64,000 nucleotides of DNA from Dryocola sp032000125 (lineage in GTDB: Bacteria > Pseudomonadota > Gammaproteobacteria > Enterobacterales > Enterobacteriaceae), in assembly GCA_032000125.1 (NCBI GenBank), contig DAMALH010000012.1:45147-109146 (forward strand), read 5' to 3'. Shown in pieces: positions 25,212 through 34,324 of the stretch. Position numbers and translations under genes: made by a program. Position 1 is the stretch's first letter. Each line of letters opens with the position of its first letter. A model generated the notes under the pieces. It was not told where the DNA came from. It did no database searches and saw nothing but the letters and a program-made list of their open reading frames with translations.

Positions 25212-27146
25212 ATGTTTCAGGATAACCCGCTGCTCGCGCAGCTTAAACAGCAACTGCATTCCCAGACTCCTCGCGCCGAAGGCGTGGTAAAAGGTACTGA
25301 AAAGGGCTTTGGCTTCCTCGAAGTCGACGCCAATAAAAGCTACTTTATTCCGCCTCCGCAGATGAAAAAAGTGATGCACGGCGACCGCATTAGCGCTGTG
25401 ATCCACACGGATAAAGACCGGGAGACCGCTGAGCCAGAAGAGCTTATCGAACCGTTTCTTACCCGCTTCGTAGGCCGCGTGCAGAAGAAAGACGATCGTC
25501 TTTCTATCGTGCCGGATCATCCTTTATTAAGAGACGCCATTCAGTGCCGTGCCGATCGCTCTGTTACGCACGATTTCCAGAATGGCGACTGGGCCGTGGC
25601 GGAAATGAAGCGCCATCCGCTCAAGGGCGACCGCGGTTTTTACGCTGAGCTGACCCAGTTCATTACCTTTGGCGACGATCACCTCGCGCCGTGGTGGGTT
25701 ACGCTGTCTCGCCATAACCTTGAACGCGAAGCGCCTGACGGCGTGGCCACCGAAATGCTTGACGACGGGCTGGTGCGTGAAGATTTAACCGCCCTCAGCT
25801 TCGTTACCATCGACAGCGCCAGCACCGAAGATATGGATGATGCGCTGTACGTTGAAGAGCTGGCTGACGGCAAGCTGCAGTTAACCGTCGCCATCGCCGA
25901 TCCTACCGCATGGATTGCCGAAGGCAGCAAGCTGGACAACATCGCCAAAGTGCGTGCGTTCACCAACTACCTGCCGGGCTTTAACATCCCGATGCTGCCG
26001 CGCGAGCTTTCAGACGATCTGTGTTCGCTGCGCGCAAACGTCGCCCGCCCTGTCGTGGCCTGCCGTATGGTCATCGAACAGGATGGCGCAATCGGCAGCG
26101 ACATTCACTTCTTTGCCGCCACAATCGTTTCCAGAGCCAAGCTGGTTTATGACGAAGTATCCGACTGGCTGGAAGAGAAAGGCGAATGGCAGCCGCAAAG
26201 CGAAGAGATTGCCCGGCAGATCCGCCTGCTGCAACGCGTCTGCCTGGGCCGTGGCGAATGGCGCCATCACCATGCGCTGGTCTTTAAAGACCGCCCGGAT
26301 TACCGCTTTGTGCTGGGTGAAAAAGGCGAAGTGCTGGATATCGTTTCCGAGCCGCGCCGTATCGCTAACCGCATCGTTGAAGAAGCCATGATCGCCGCCA
26401 ACGTTTGTGCCGCCATTGTGCTGCGCGATAAACTCGGCTTTGGGATCTACAACGTGCACACCGGGTTCGATCCGGCCAATACTGAACAGCTGGCGACCAT
26501 GCTTGCCGGCCACGGTTTTACCGTAGACGCGCAGGAAGTGCTGACGCTGGAAGGTTTCTGCAAACTGCGCCGCGAGCTTGACGCACAGCCGACAAGCTTC
26601 CTGGACAGCCGCATTCGTCGCTACCAGTCCTTTGCTGAAATCAGTACCGAGCCTGGTCCGCACTTCGGTCTTGGTCTGGAAGCGTATGCGACATGGACTT
26701 CGCCTATCCGTAAATACGGCGACATGGTTAACCATCGCCTGCTTAAAGCCATTATTAAAGGCGAGTCAGCAACGCGTCCGCAGGACGAAACCACCGTCCA
26801 GATGGCGGAGCGCCGCCGCCTGAACCGCATGGCTGAACGTGATGTGGGCGACTGGCTATACGCCCGCTTCCTGAGCGATAAGGCCGGAACCGACACGCGC
26901 TTTGCCGCTGAAATCATTGATGTCAGCCGCGGTGGCATGCGCGTTCGCCTGGTTGAAAATGGCGCAGTGGCGTTTATCCCCGCGCCGTTCATCCACGCGG
27001 TACGCGATGAGCTGGTTTGTAGCCAGGAAAGCGGCACCGTGCAGATAAAAGGCGAAGTCGCCTACAAAGTGACTGACGTTATCGATGTGACCATCGCCGA
27101 AGTGCGCATGGAAACGCGCAGCGTTATCGCCCGGCCAGCGGCATAA
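25212..27146 (+). CDS. rnb: Exoribonuclease II
   Basis: RNase II is the main 3'-to-5' single-strand exoribonuclease for mRNA turnover. The 644-residue product has two N-terminal cold-shock domains, the RNB catalytic domain with the acidic cluster in STEDMDDALYVEE (metal-binding aspartates) and the C-terminal S1 domain (RFAAEIIDVSRGGMRVRLVENGA). Length and architecture equal the E. coli enzyme. A strong terminator follows. Confidence 0.98.
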   Translation: MFQDNPLLAQLKQQLHSQTPRAEGVVKGTEKGFGFLEVDANKSYFIPPPQMKKVMHGDRISAVIHTDKDRETAEPEELIEPFLTRFVGRVQKKDDRLSIVPDHPLLRDAIQCRADRSVTHDFQNGDWAVAEMKRHPLKGDRGFYAELTQFITFGDDHLAPWWVTLSRHNLEREAPDGVATEMLDDGLVREDLTALSFVTIDSASTEDMDDALYVEELADGKLQLTVAIADPTAWIAEGSKLDNIAKVRAFTNYLPGFNIPMLPRELSDDLCSLRANVARPVVACRMVIEQDGAIGSDIHFFAATIVSRAKLVYDEVSDWLEEKGEWQPQSEEIARQIRLLQRVCLGRGEWRHHHALVFKDRPDYRFVLGEKGEVLDIVSEPRRIANRIVEEAMIAANVCAAIVLRDKLGFGIYNVHTGFDPANTEQLATMLAGHGFTVDAQEVLTLEGFCKLRRELDAQPTSFLDSRIRRYQSFAEISTEPGPHFGLGLEAYATWTSPIRKYGDMVNHRLLKAIIKGESATRPQDETTVQMAERRRLNRMAERDVGDWLYARFLSDKAGTDTRFAAEIIDVSRGGMRVRLVENGAVAFIPAPFIHAVRDELVCSQESGTVQIKGEVAYKVTDVIDVTIAEVRMETRSVIARPAA

Positions 27147-27164
27147 ACCCATATAACTACTCAT

Positions 27165-27192
27165 AAAGGCTGAATAGATTTTCAGCCTTTTT
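27165..27192 (+). terminator. Rho-independent terminator of rnb
   Basis: AAAGGCTGAA/TTCAGCCTTT stem followed by Ts, 19 bases past the rnb stop codon. Confidence 0.85.
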
Positions 27193-27487
27193 TATTTCAG
27201 TCGCCCTCCCTCACTTTTATTTCCTCCTGTTTTTTTCCGCTATTATTGGCTTCACGCCAATAACTTCTTACTTTTGTTATAATTTCGCCGCATGATTGGT
27301 AAGTCATGCTAAATGATTTTTATGCGCCCTGGGTTTGACCTTTTAAGAAAATATGCAATTCATACTATTTTTCTGACGGTTACCACATATCTGCAGGTTT
27401 TTATCCGTCGCCGCTTGTTTAACACTGGCTTTATGTTGCTAATATAAATAGTAAACTGACGCGCCATGCACCGGTTCAGGAGAAAGC
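27193..27487 (+). promoter_or_regulatory. Promoter region of pdeR/rpfR
   Basis: This AT-rich, gene-free stretch between the rnb terminator and the pdeR start holds a TATAAT -10-like hexamer near 27278-27283 and short inverted repeats (ATTGGC/GCCAAT near 27244-27262; CATGA/TCATG near 27292-27309). A good AGGAG precedes the pdeR ATG. Confidence 0.45.
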
Positions 27488-29479
27488 ATGAAAGACGAGT
27501 TGGAGCAGAACCTGCTTTACCGTTATTTAGGGACAACCAGCCCATTCTGGCGTTTACCTTCCGACAGCAATGCATTGCAGCTTGCCGCCGATGAAAGCGC
27601 AGAAATAAGCCAGGTGATTGCGCTGGACCAGGAGCAGGCGGACGAGATACGTCAGATGACGGTGATTACGTCGAGCATCACCATGAACCTGCCCCTGTTT
27701 GGCAGCGATGTGCCCGTTCATCTTGTGGGGCGCAAAGTATCCAGGCGGGAATGGGCCGGAACGGCTTCAGCGTGGCATGACACCCCTTCCGTTGCACGCG
27801 ATCTCGTGCAGGGACTCTCTTTTGCCGAACAGGTGGTGTCTGAGGCGAACTCGGTTATCGTGATTCTGGATCGTCAGGGCAATATTCAGCGCTTTAACCG
27901 GCTAAGCGAAGAGTACACCGGCCTTAAAGAGCACGAGGTCATCGGGCAGAACGTTTTTAAGCTTTTTATGAGCCGCAGCGAGGCCGCCGCCTCCAGACGC
28001 AATATCAGCGGCTTTTTCCGCAACGGCAACTCCTACGAAGTTGAACGCTGGGTTAAAACCCGCAAGGGCCAGCGCCTGTTTTTATTTCGCAATAAATTTG
28101 TCCACAGCGGCAGCGGCAAAAACGAAATCTATCTGATCTGTTCTGGCTCGGATATTACGGAAGAGCGTCGCGCCCAGGAGCGCCTGCGCGTGCTCGCAAA
28201 CACTGACACCATTACCGGTTTGCCAAACCGCAACGCCATCCACGATCTTATCAGCGCCGCCATAGAGAATCGCGGTGACAGCCAGGTGGGGATTGTCTAT
28301 CTCGATCTGGATAACTTTAAGAAAGTGAATGACGCGTATGGCCATATGTTCGGCGATCAGCTTTTGCAGGCCGTTTCGCTGGCAATCCTCAGCTGCCTTG
28401 AAGAAGGCCAGGTGCTGGCAAGGCTTGGCGGCGATGAGTTTATCGTGCTGGCGACCGACACCTCGCAGGCCGCGCTTGAGGCGATGTCCTCCCGCATTCT
28501 CACCCGCTTAAAGCTGCCCTTCCGCATTGGCCTGATTGAAGTCTATTCCGGCTGTTCGCTGGGGATTTCTCTCGCCCCGCAGCACGGCGAGGACCGGGAA
28601 AGCGTCATCCGCAATGCGGATACCGCCATGTATACCGCTAAAGAGAGCGGCCGCGGCAAATTTTGCGTCTTCTCGCCTGAAATGAACCAGCGCGTCTTTG
28701 AATATCTGTGGCTTGATACCAACCTGCGCAAAGCGCTGGAAAACGATCAACTGGTTATCCACTATCAGCCCAAAATAACCTGGCGCGGCGAAGTGCGCAG
28801 TCTGGAAGCGCTGGTACGCTGGCAGTCTCCGGAGCGGGGCCTGATCCCGCCGCTGGATTTTATCTCCTACGCGGAAGAGTCCGGGCTGATCGTGCCGCTT
28901 GGGCGTTGGGTAATGTTAAGCGTGGTGCAGCAGGTGGCGAAATGGCGCGATAAGGGCATTAACCTGCGCGTGGCGGTGAACGTTTCTGCCAGGCAGCTCG
29001 CCGATCAGACTATTTTTAGCGATCTTAAACAGGCGCTTAAAGACCTGGATTTCGAATACTGCCCGGTGGACGTCGAACTCACCGAAAGCTGCCTGATAGA
29101 AAACGAAGATCTGGCGCTGTCCGTTATCCAGCAGTTTAGCAAGCTGGGGGCACAGGTACACCTGGACGACTTCGGCACGGGCTACTCGTCGCTATCGCAG
29201 CTGGCACGTTTCCCTATCGACGCGATTAAGCTCGACCAGGCGTTTGTGCGCGATATCCACAAGCAGTCCGTCTCGCAGTCACTGGTTCGCGCAATAGTCG
29301 CGGTAGCGCAGGCGCTGAATTTACAGGTCATCGCAGAAGGTGTGGAAAGCAAGAAAGAAGACGCCTTCCTTACCAAGAACGGCGTCAACGAACGGCAGGG
29401 TTACTTATTTGCTAAACCTATGCCCGCAGCCGTATTCGAGCGCTGGCTTAAGCGTTATCTGGTAAGAACGGGTCGTTAG
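27488..29479 (+). CDS. pdeR: c-di-GMP phosphodiesterase PdeR / RpfR (FI-PAS-GGDEF-EAL)
   Basis: The 663-residue protein is orthologous to E. coli PdeR (Gmr/YciR) and has the domain order of Burkholderia and Cronobacter RpfR: an N-terminal domain (about 1-105) that in RpfR binds RpfF, a PAS domain (about 115-225) that binds the fatty-acid signal, GGDEF (ARLGGDEFIVL, intact) and EAL (LEALVRWQ, conserved acidic residues). In E. coli PdeR degrades c-di-GMP and restrains DgcM/MlrA for curli control. Here it lies tail-to-tail with an rpfF gene whose stop codon overlaps its own. That arrangement supports a role as receptor and effector for a DSF-type signal. Confidence 0.95.
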   Translation: MKDELEQNLLYRYLGTTSPFWRLPSDSNALQLAADESAEISQVIALDQEQADEIRQMTVITSSITMNLPLFGSDVPVHLVGRKVSRREWAGTASAWHDTPSVARDLVQGLSFAEQVVSEANSVIVILDRQGNIQRFNRLSEEYTGLKEHEVIGQNVFKLFMSRSEAAASRRNISGFFRNGNSYEVERWVKTRKGQRLFLFRNKFVHSGSGKNEIYLICSGSDITEERRAQERLRVLANTDTITGLPNRNAIHDLISAAIENRGDSQVGIVYLDLDNFKKVNDAYGHMFGDQLLQAVSLAILSCLEEGQVLARLGGDEFIVLATDTSQAALEAMSSRILTRLKLPFRIGLIEVYSGCSLGISLAPQHGEDRESVIRNADTAMYTAKESGRGKFCVFSPEMNQRVFEYLWLDTNLRKALENDQLVIHYQPKITWRGEVRSLEALVRWQSPERGLIPPLDFISYAEESGLIVPLGRWVMLSVVQQVAKWRDKGINLRVAVNVSARQLADQTIFSDLKQALKDLDFEYCPVDVELTESCLIENEDLALSVIQQFSKLGAQVHLDDFGTGYSSLSQLARFPIDAIKLDQAFVRDIHKQSVSQSLVRAIVAVAQALNLQVIAEGVESKKEDAFLTKNGVNERQGYLFAKPMPAAVFERWLKRYLVRTGR

Positions 29480-30345
29480 CTGGCCTGACGCAAAGCCGTC
29501 GATATATGGCGGTTTTGCAGTTGCACCAGCCTTTCCATATAAATGATATCCTTTGGCTGCAGGCTGAAAGCCGCATCCACCCAGTCTTCCGTAATATCCA
29601 TCAGCTCAGCACGGGGCAGTTGCAACACGCGTTGTCGGGCGCGCAGCATGGCGCGAACGCCGTTCAGCTTAGGCTTAAGGGTGTCGATAAAAGTACGGGT
29701 TGCCATATAACCCTGCTCCGGTTCAAACAACAGATCCACAAGTCCGTGCTGTTCATACCATTCCGCAGTGTGCGACTCCCCTTTATAAATCAACTCCTCT
29801 GCGAGCTTCATTCCCGAACGTCGCGCAACCAGTGAATATCCTCCCATTCCTGGAAAAAGATTGAAGGCTATTTCCGGAAAACCCATGCGGGCATCGCGCT
29901 GCGCCAGCACAAAATGGTGCGCAAGGGCTGCTTCAAAACCGCCGCCTAACGCGCTGCCCTCCACCATTGCAAGGCTGATTGCGCCGCTGTCAAAGCCGCG
30001 GGACGCCGCATGAACACAGTCCACGCAGGCTCGCGCATACGCACGCAACGCTTCGCGCCGCCCCTGCTTAATGGTTTCAACGAAAAAGCTCAGATCCCCG
30101 CCGGTGTTGTACATACCAGGAACCAGCGAGCCGGTTACCCAGAAATCGACAGCAAATCCCGAACGCTGTACCAGATAACTCATGTTCATGATCTCTTCGA
30201 TCAGCACATGGTTAAAGCACGGACGAGGCTGTGCGCGTAGCATCATCCATACCGTACGGCGTTCTTCTTCGTAGTACCCAGAAAGCTGGGTAAAACGCGC
30301 AGTATCGGTAAACAATTTGCAGGTTGGTTGGTTTATCACAGTCAT
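29476..30345 (-). CDS. rpfF: DSF-family signal synthase RpfF (crotonase fold)
   Basis: RpfF acts on 3-hydroxyacyl-ACP, dehydrating it to a cis-2-enoyl-ACP and releasing the free fatty-acid signal. The 289-residue product is crotonase-like and keeps both catalytic glutamates with the RpfF 20-residue spacing: E138 in GGGFEAAL and E158 in GFPEI. It also shares the long RpfF-type blocks NTGGDLSFF and NLFPGMGGYS. The start at 30345 (MTVINQP) follows an AGGA motif; the longer frame from 30405 has no such support. It is convergent with pdeR/rpfR, the arrangement expected of the synthase-receptor pair. E. coli has no rpfF at this position. Confidence 0.93.
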   Translation of the reverse strand: MTVINQPTCKLFTDTARFTQLSGYYEEERRTVWMMLRAQPRPCFNHVLIEEIMNMSYLVQRSGFAVDFWVTGSLVPGMYNTGGDLSFFVETIKQGRREALRAYARACVDCVHAASRGFDSGAISLAMVEGSALGGGFEAALAHHFVLAQRDARMGFPEIAFNLFPGMGGYSLVARRSGMKLAEELIYKGESHTAEWYEQHGLVDLLFEPEQGYMATRTFIDTLKPKLNGVRAMLRARQRVLQLPRAELMDITEDWVDAAFSLQPKDIIYMERLVQLQNRHISTALRQAS

Positions 30346-30553
30346 CTTTTTGTCCTGGGTTTCAGGGTGGAGAAACGATCTAAGGCGCCTTAGATCGCAT
30401 TGCAAAGCAGGTGATTACCGCCGTGCATGCGCAAACTTTAGATACTGTTCACCACAATTCACGGTAATTTTTATTACCTCACCTCTTTCCACCGCCTGCT
30501 AAGACAGAGGACAAAACTCACGGATTATTTATATATTTTCTGCCGAAAAGGCA
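30346..30553. other. Upstream region of rpfF
   Basis: About 200 AT-rich bases between rpfF and the rlhA terminator. It should contain the rpfF promoter on the minus strand. A short inverted repeat (CTAAGGCGCCTTAG, 30379-30392) is a possible operator. Confidence 0.4.
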
Positions 30554-30582
30554 TAAAAAAACGCCCATCGGATTGGGCGTTT
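30554..30582 (-). terminator. Rho-independent terminator of rlhA
   Basis: On the minus strand an ACGCCCA/TGGGCGT stem is followed by a run of Ts, about 60 bases past the rlhA stop. Confidence 0.8.
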
Positions 30583-30644
30583 GTAAAGCAGCGATTTTCC
30601 TCAGAAAACGGCCCCGCAGACGCAGGGCGTGCCAGCGGCGGGCG

Positions 30645-32615
30645 TTAGCTTTTTGTTTTTTTCGGCAGCGTCTTCATCAGATCGTCCGGGCTTATAGTTG
30701 CCACTATGCTGCCGGGCAGCGGCATCTTCAGGATGTGATTTTTCATTTTGCCGATAACGTGCATCTCGCAGGGGCGGCAGTCAAATTTCAGGGTCAGCAC
30801 TTCATCCCCGTGTACCAGTTGCATCGGCGTTGCGCGCCAGCTTTTGATGTTGCCCTTTGCCTGTTTAGGGCAGAGGTTAAACGCAAAGCGCAGGCAATGT
30901 TTGGTGATCATCACCGGGACTTCGCCCTTTTCTTCATGTGCTTCATAAGCGGCATCAATAAGTTTCACGCCGTAACGCTGATAGAATTCGCGCGCTTTAT
31001 GGTTGTAAACGTTAGCAAGAAAAGTGAGATGTTCGTCCGGGTAAACCGGGGCCGGAACACAGACCGCTTTGCGCGTGCCGCGCTGATAGCGCTGCAAGCG
31101 GGCTTCAGTTAAAGCCTCCACGGCGTCGCGTCGCAGCTGATTTAACTGGCCGTTCGGCACAAATAAAGGCGCAGGCAGCGAGATATTTACCGCACGGGCA
31201 GAGTACATGGTCTGACCCAGTTTCGTAAGGCCATCACGCAGGCTGTCATAAGCTTTCTGCGGGTTGTTAGCGGCTGCAAACTGGCCCTCAAGCGTATGCG
31301 TTACGCTGATACCCTCCTCGCTTGTGAGCGTCAGGACAAGCTGCTCTTCCCAACCTGACAGCTCCATATCCACCGCTACGCGGCGTTCGCTAGAGGTTTT
31401 CAGCAGCGCCTGCTGCCAGTTATGGTCGAGGTTACGGTTAAGCGGATGATGCGGCCGTACATTTTTTAACGTGTCCGGCATCTCGTTGGGCCATACGCGG
31501 TACTGATTTTTAGCGGTTTTCTCAACGGTATTGGCGCGGAACCCGACGATTTCACGCTTGATCAGCACGTTCAGACCATCGCCGTTTGTCAGCGTATTGG
31601 CACCGGTAACGGCAACGTCCAGATGATCTTTGCCAACCTTCAGCACTTCGCCCACCGGCAGGCCAACAAACTTCGGCGAATCGAACGCGCCGATATCGAT
31701 TTTGCGCGCGTTGACGAAGTAGTCCGTGCTGCCGCGATGGAAGGTTTTGTCCGGCGAAGGGATAAAGAAATGCGAAGTCACGCCGGCAGAAGCGCGTTGC
31801 AGATCCGTGCGGTTATCCATCAGTTCGTCAAGGAGCTGACGATAATATGAGGTAATGTTTTTCACATAGCTCATATCCTTGTAACGACCTTCGATTTTGA
31901 AGGAGCGCACGCCAGCATCCACCAGCGCCGCAAGGTTCGCGCTCTGGTCGTTATCTTTCATCGACAGCAGGTGTTTTTCAAACGCGACGACGCGGCCCTG
32001 GTCGTCCTTCAGGGTATACGGCAGGCGGCAGGCCTGCGAACAGTCGCCACGGTTCGCACTGCGCCCCGTCTGAGCGTGAGAAATATTGCACTGGCCGGAA
32101 TAGGCCACGCACAGCGCGCCGTGAATAAAGAACTCTATCGTCGCATCAACGTTTTGATGAATAGCGCGGATCTGCTCCAGGTTCAGCTCACGCGCCAGAA
32201 CTATCTGCGAGAAACCAACATCGGAGAGGAACTTCGCCTTTTCCACACTGCGGATATCGCACTGGGTGCTGGCGTGCAGTTCAATCGGCGGTAAATCCAT
32301 TTCCAGCACGCCCATATCCTGGACAATCAGCGCGTCAACGCCCGCCTGGTAAAGATCGTGAATCATCAGCCGCGCGGGTTCCAGCTCGTTGTCATGCAGG
32401 ATGGTGTTCAGCGTGACAAAAATCTTGGCCCCGAAGCGATGAGCAAAAGGCACCAGTTCGGCAAGATCGCGCAGGCTGTTACCGGCATTGTGGCGAGCGC
32501 CAAAGCCAGGGCCGCCGATATACACGGCATCGGCACCGTGCAAAATAGCTTCGCGGGCGATGTCGGTGTCACGGGCGGGGCTGAGTAGTTCAAGATGATT
32601 AGCGTGCAGGCGCAT
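30645..32615 (-). CDS. rlhA: 23S rRNA 5-hydroxycytidine C2501 synthase RlhA
   Basis: RlhA (YdcP) is a U32-family Fe-S enzyme that hydroxylates C2501 of 23S rRNA using prephenate-dependent chemistry. The 656-residue product shows the U32 core (VYIGGPGFGARHNA, ELFIHGA-like EFFIHGALCVAYSGQCNIS) with the cysteine cluster CSQACRLPY. The C-terminal region carries further cysteine motifs (CLRF…CPKQ…CRPCEMH). The start at 32615 (MRLHANHLELLSPA) matches the family; the open frame extends 42 codons upstream without support. In E. coli it neighbours ydcN-ydcO; here a sulfur gene block intervenes. Confidence 0.95.
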   Translation of the reverse strand: MRLHANHLELLSPARDTDIAREAILHGADAVYIGGPGFGARHNAGNSLRDLAELVPFAHRFGAKIFVTLNTILHDNELEPARLMIHDLYQAGVDALIVQDMGVLEMDLPPIELHASTQCDIRSVEKAKFLSDVGFSQIVLARELNLEQIRAIHQNVDATIEFFIHGALCVAYSGQCNISHAQTGRSANRGDCSQACRLPYTLKDDQGRVVAFEKHLLSMKDNDQSANLAALVDAGVRSFKIEGRYKDMSYVKNITSYYRQLLDELMDNRTDLQRASAGVTSHFFIPSPDKTFHRGSTDYFVNARKIDIGAFDSPKFVGLPVGEVLKVGKDHLDVAVTGANTLTNGDGLNVLIKREIVGFRANTVEKTAKNQYRVWPNEMPDTLKNVRPHHPLNRNLDHNWQQALLKTSSERRVAVDMELSGWEEQLVLTLTSEEGISVTHTLEGQFAAANNPQKAYDSLRDGLTKLGQTMYSARAVNISLPAPLFVPNGQLNQLRRDAVEALTEARLQRYQRGTRKAVCVPAPVYPDEHLTFLANVYNHKAREFYQRYGVKLIDAAYEAHEEKGEVPVMITKHCLRFAFNLCPKQAKGNIKSWRATPMQLVHGDEVLTLKFDCRPCEMHVIGKMKNHILKMPLPGSIVATISPDDLMKTLPKKTKS

Positions 32616-32755
32616 AGTTCGTCGTTTTTCTGTTTGTAGGCGAAAGGCGGCTATTGTAGTCAGAAAGGACGGGTAAAAACAGAGGATGTTTTGTTCAATT
32701 ATTGAACTGCTTTCAGACAGGGTGGATGAACAACAGGCCATCCACCCTTAAAGGC

Positions 32756-34324
32756 TTAAATCACCCAAAAACCGTGCGTGCCGTCGCGCTCAAGCTGCGC
32801 GACAAGGCCATATTCCCATTGCAGGTAGTCTTCCATCGCCTGTCGTGGAACATTCGTGCCCTCGTAAGGACGGCGATAGCGATCTTCAGGCTGATGCAGC
32901 TCGCCTTCCGCGCCCTGTGCCAGAGGCCGGTTTTCAGCTATCCATGCGAGCGTTCCACCCTTTAGCACGTAAACCGGCCGGCTGGATAAGGCCTGCAGCT
33001 CGGGCACCACAAATCGGGCGAGCGCGCTGCTACCGCAGGTGACCACCCAACGCTCCGGCTCAGGAAGATTCGCCACCGCGGTTTTTAGCGCGGTTCGTCC
33101 CAGCCATTTCGCTCCCGCGATATGCCGCGCGCGGAAACTGGCTGAAGTGGTGAAATCCAGAAGCGTGGTGCCGGGTTGCCCGAGCCAGTCCGCCAGGGTT
33201 TCAGCCGAAATTTCCTCTACCGCAGGCGCCGCTGGCAGGGGCGCCTGCCAGTCGCCGCGTTCGGTAAATAAGTCGCGTGGGGCTTCCAGCACGGCCACCT
33301 CCCATCCCATTTGTGCCAGCCATGAGGCGGCCATCGGGGCGCGAACGCCGTCGTCGTCAACTACCACGATCCTTCCGCCGCGCACGGCGGCAAAATGATC
33401 TGTTTCCTGAACCAGTTGTCCGCCCGGCGCAGACCTGGCCCCGGCGATATGCCCTGCACGAAACTCCTCTGGCGAACGCACGTCGAACAGCCAGGTGTTG
33501 CGGTCGTGGGTTTGCCGCCAGCTTTGCCAGTCGCTCCATACGATAAAGCTTACGCCCGCGCTGGTTGCCAGCTCCCAGGCCGCAATGCGTTCGGCTTCTT
33601 CGCCTGCGCTTTCCTGCGCTTGAGCATCGCTACCCTGTTCAAGCTCCAGCCCCGCCAGCGTCCAGCCGATTGTTCCGTTACGCAATGCGGCTACGGGATT
33701 GGCGATCCCTGCATTGATCAGCGACTGCGCGCCGATAATGCTGCGCGTGCGCCCGGCGCAGTTCACGACAATTTGCGTTTGCGGGCTGGACACCTGCGCG
33801 CTGGCCTTCAGCACAAGGTCACCGCCCGGCAGACTTATACCGCCGGGGATATTCATCGTCTGGTATTCATCAAAGCGGCGCACGTCCAGAATCACCAGCT
33901 CGGCACCCTGTTGTTTTAGCCTGTACACGTCCTGCGCGCTAAGCGACGGCGTATGGCGCTTTGCTTCAACAAACTCCCCGAAGGCTTTGCTCGGCGCGTT
34001 AACATCGATAAACAGTTCTCCGCCCGCCTCCTGCCAGCCCTTAAGCCCGCCGGCAAGCAGCGCCACGTCGCGGTAGCCAAGCTGCTTCAGCTTATCCACG
34101 GCAAGGCCCGCCAGCCCTTCACCGTTGTCATAGACGGTAATCGGCGTTGAACGCCGCGGGATACGCGCAAATACCTCCAGTTCAAGTTTGCCGAGCGGAA
34201 AATTCGCGGCAAACAAAGGATGACCGGATGCAAAGGCGGCCTCCTCCCGCACGTCTATCAGCGCCAGCTCTTCTTTATTAAGCAGCGACGCACGCAGTTG
34301 CGCATAGTGTCTTAATTCGCTCAT
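32756..34324 (-). CDS. Four-domain rhodanese-like sulfurtransferase
   Basis: Rhodaneses move sulfane sulfur through a catalytic cysteine. This 522-residue protein holds four rhodanese modules (about 1-105, 125-230, 258-355, 372-465). The active-site Cys is present only in module 2 (C189, NCAGRTRS) and module 4 (C430, TCGSSALAR). Modules 1 and 3 carry Asp/Asn-rich loops instead (VYDNGEG, VVDDDGV) and are probably inactive. So it resembles two tandem inactive-active pairs. The start overlaps the stop of the upstream thiol dioxygenase by 4 bases, suggesting joint action on sulfur released from thiols. The physiological substrate is unknown. Confidence 0.88.
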   Translation of the reverse strand: MSELRHYAQLRASLLNKEELALIDVREEAAFASGHPLFAANFPLGKLELEVFARIPRRSTPITVYDNGEGLAGLAVDKLKQLGYRDVALLAGGLKGWQEAGGELFIDVNAPSKAFGEFVEAKRHTPSLSAQDVYRLKQQGAELVILDVRRFDEYQTMNIPGGISLPGGDLVLKASAQVSSPQTQIVVNCAGRTRSIIGAQSLINAGIANPVAALRNGTIGWTLAGLELEQGSDAQAQESAGEEAERIAAWELATSAGVSFIVWSDWQSWRQTHDRNTWLFDVRSPEEFRAGHIAGARSAPGGQLVQETDHFAAVRGGRIVVVDDDGVRAPMAASWLAQMGWEVAVLEAPRDLFTERGDWQAPLPAAPAVEEISAETLADWLGQPGTTLLDFTTSASFRARHIAGAKWLGRTALKTAVANLPEPERWVVTCGSSALARFVVPELQALSSRPVYVLKGGTLAWIAENRPLAQGAEGELHQPEDRYRRPYEGTNVPRQAMEDYLQWEYGLVAQLERDGTHGFWVI

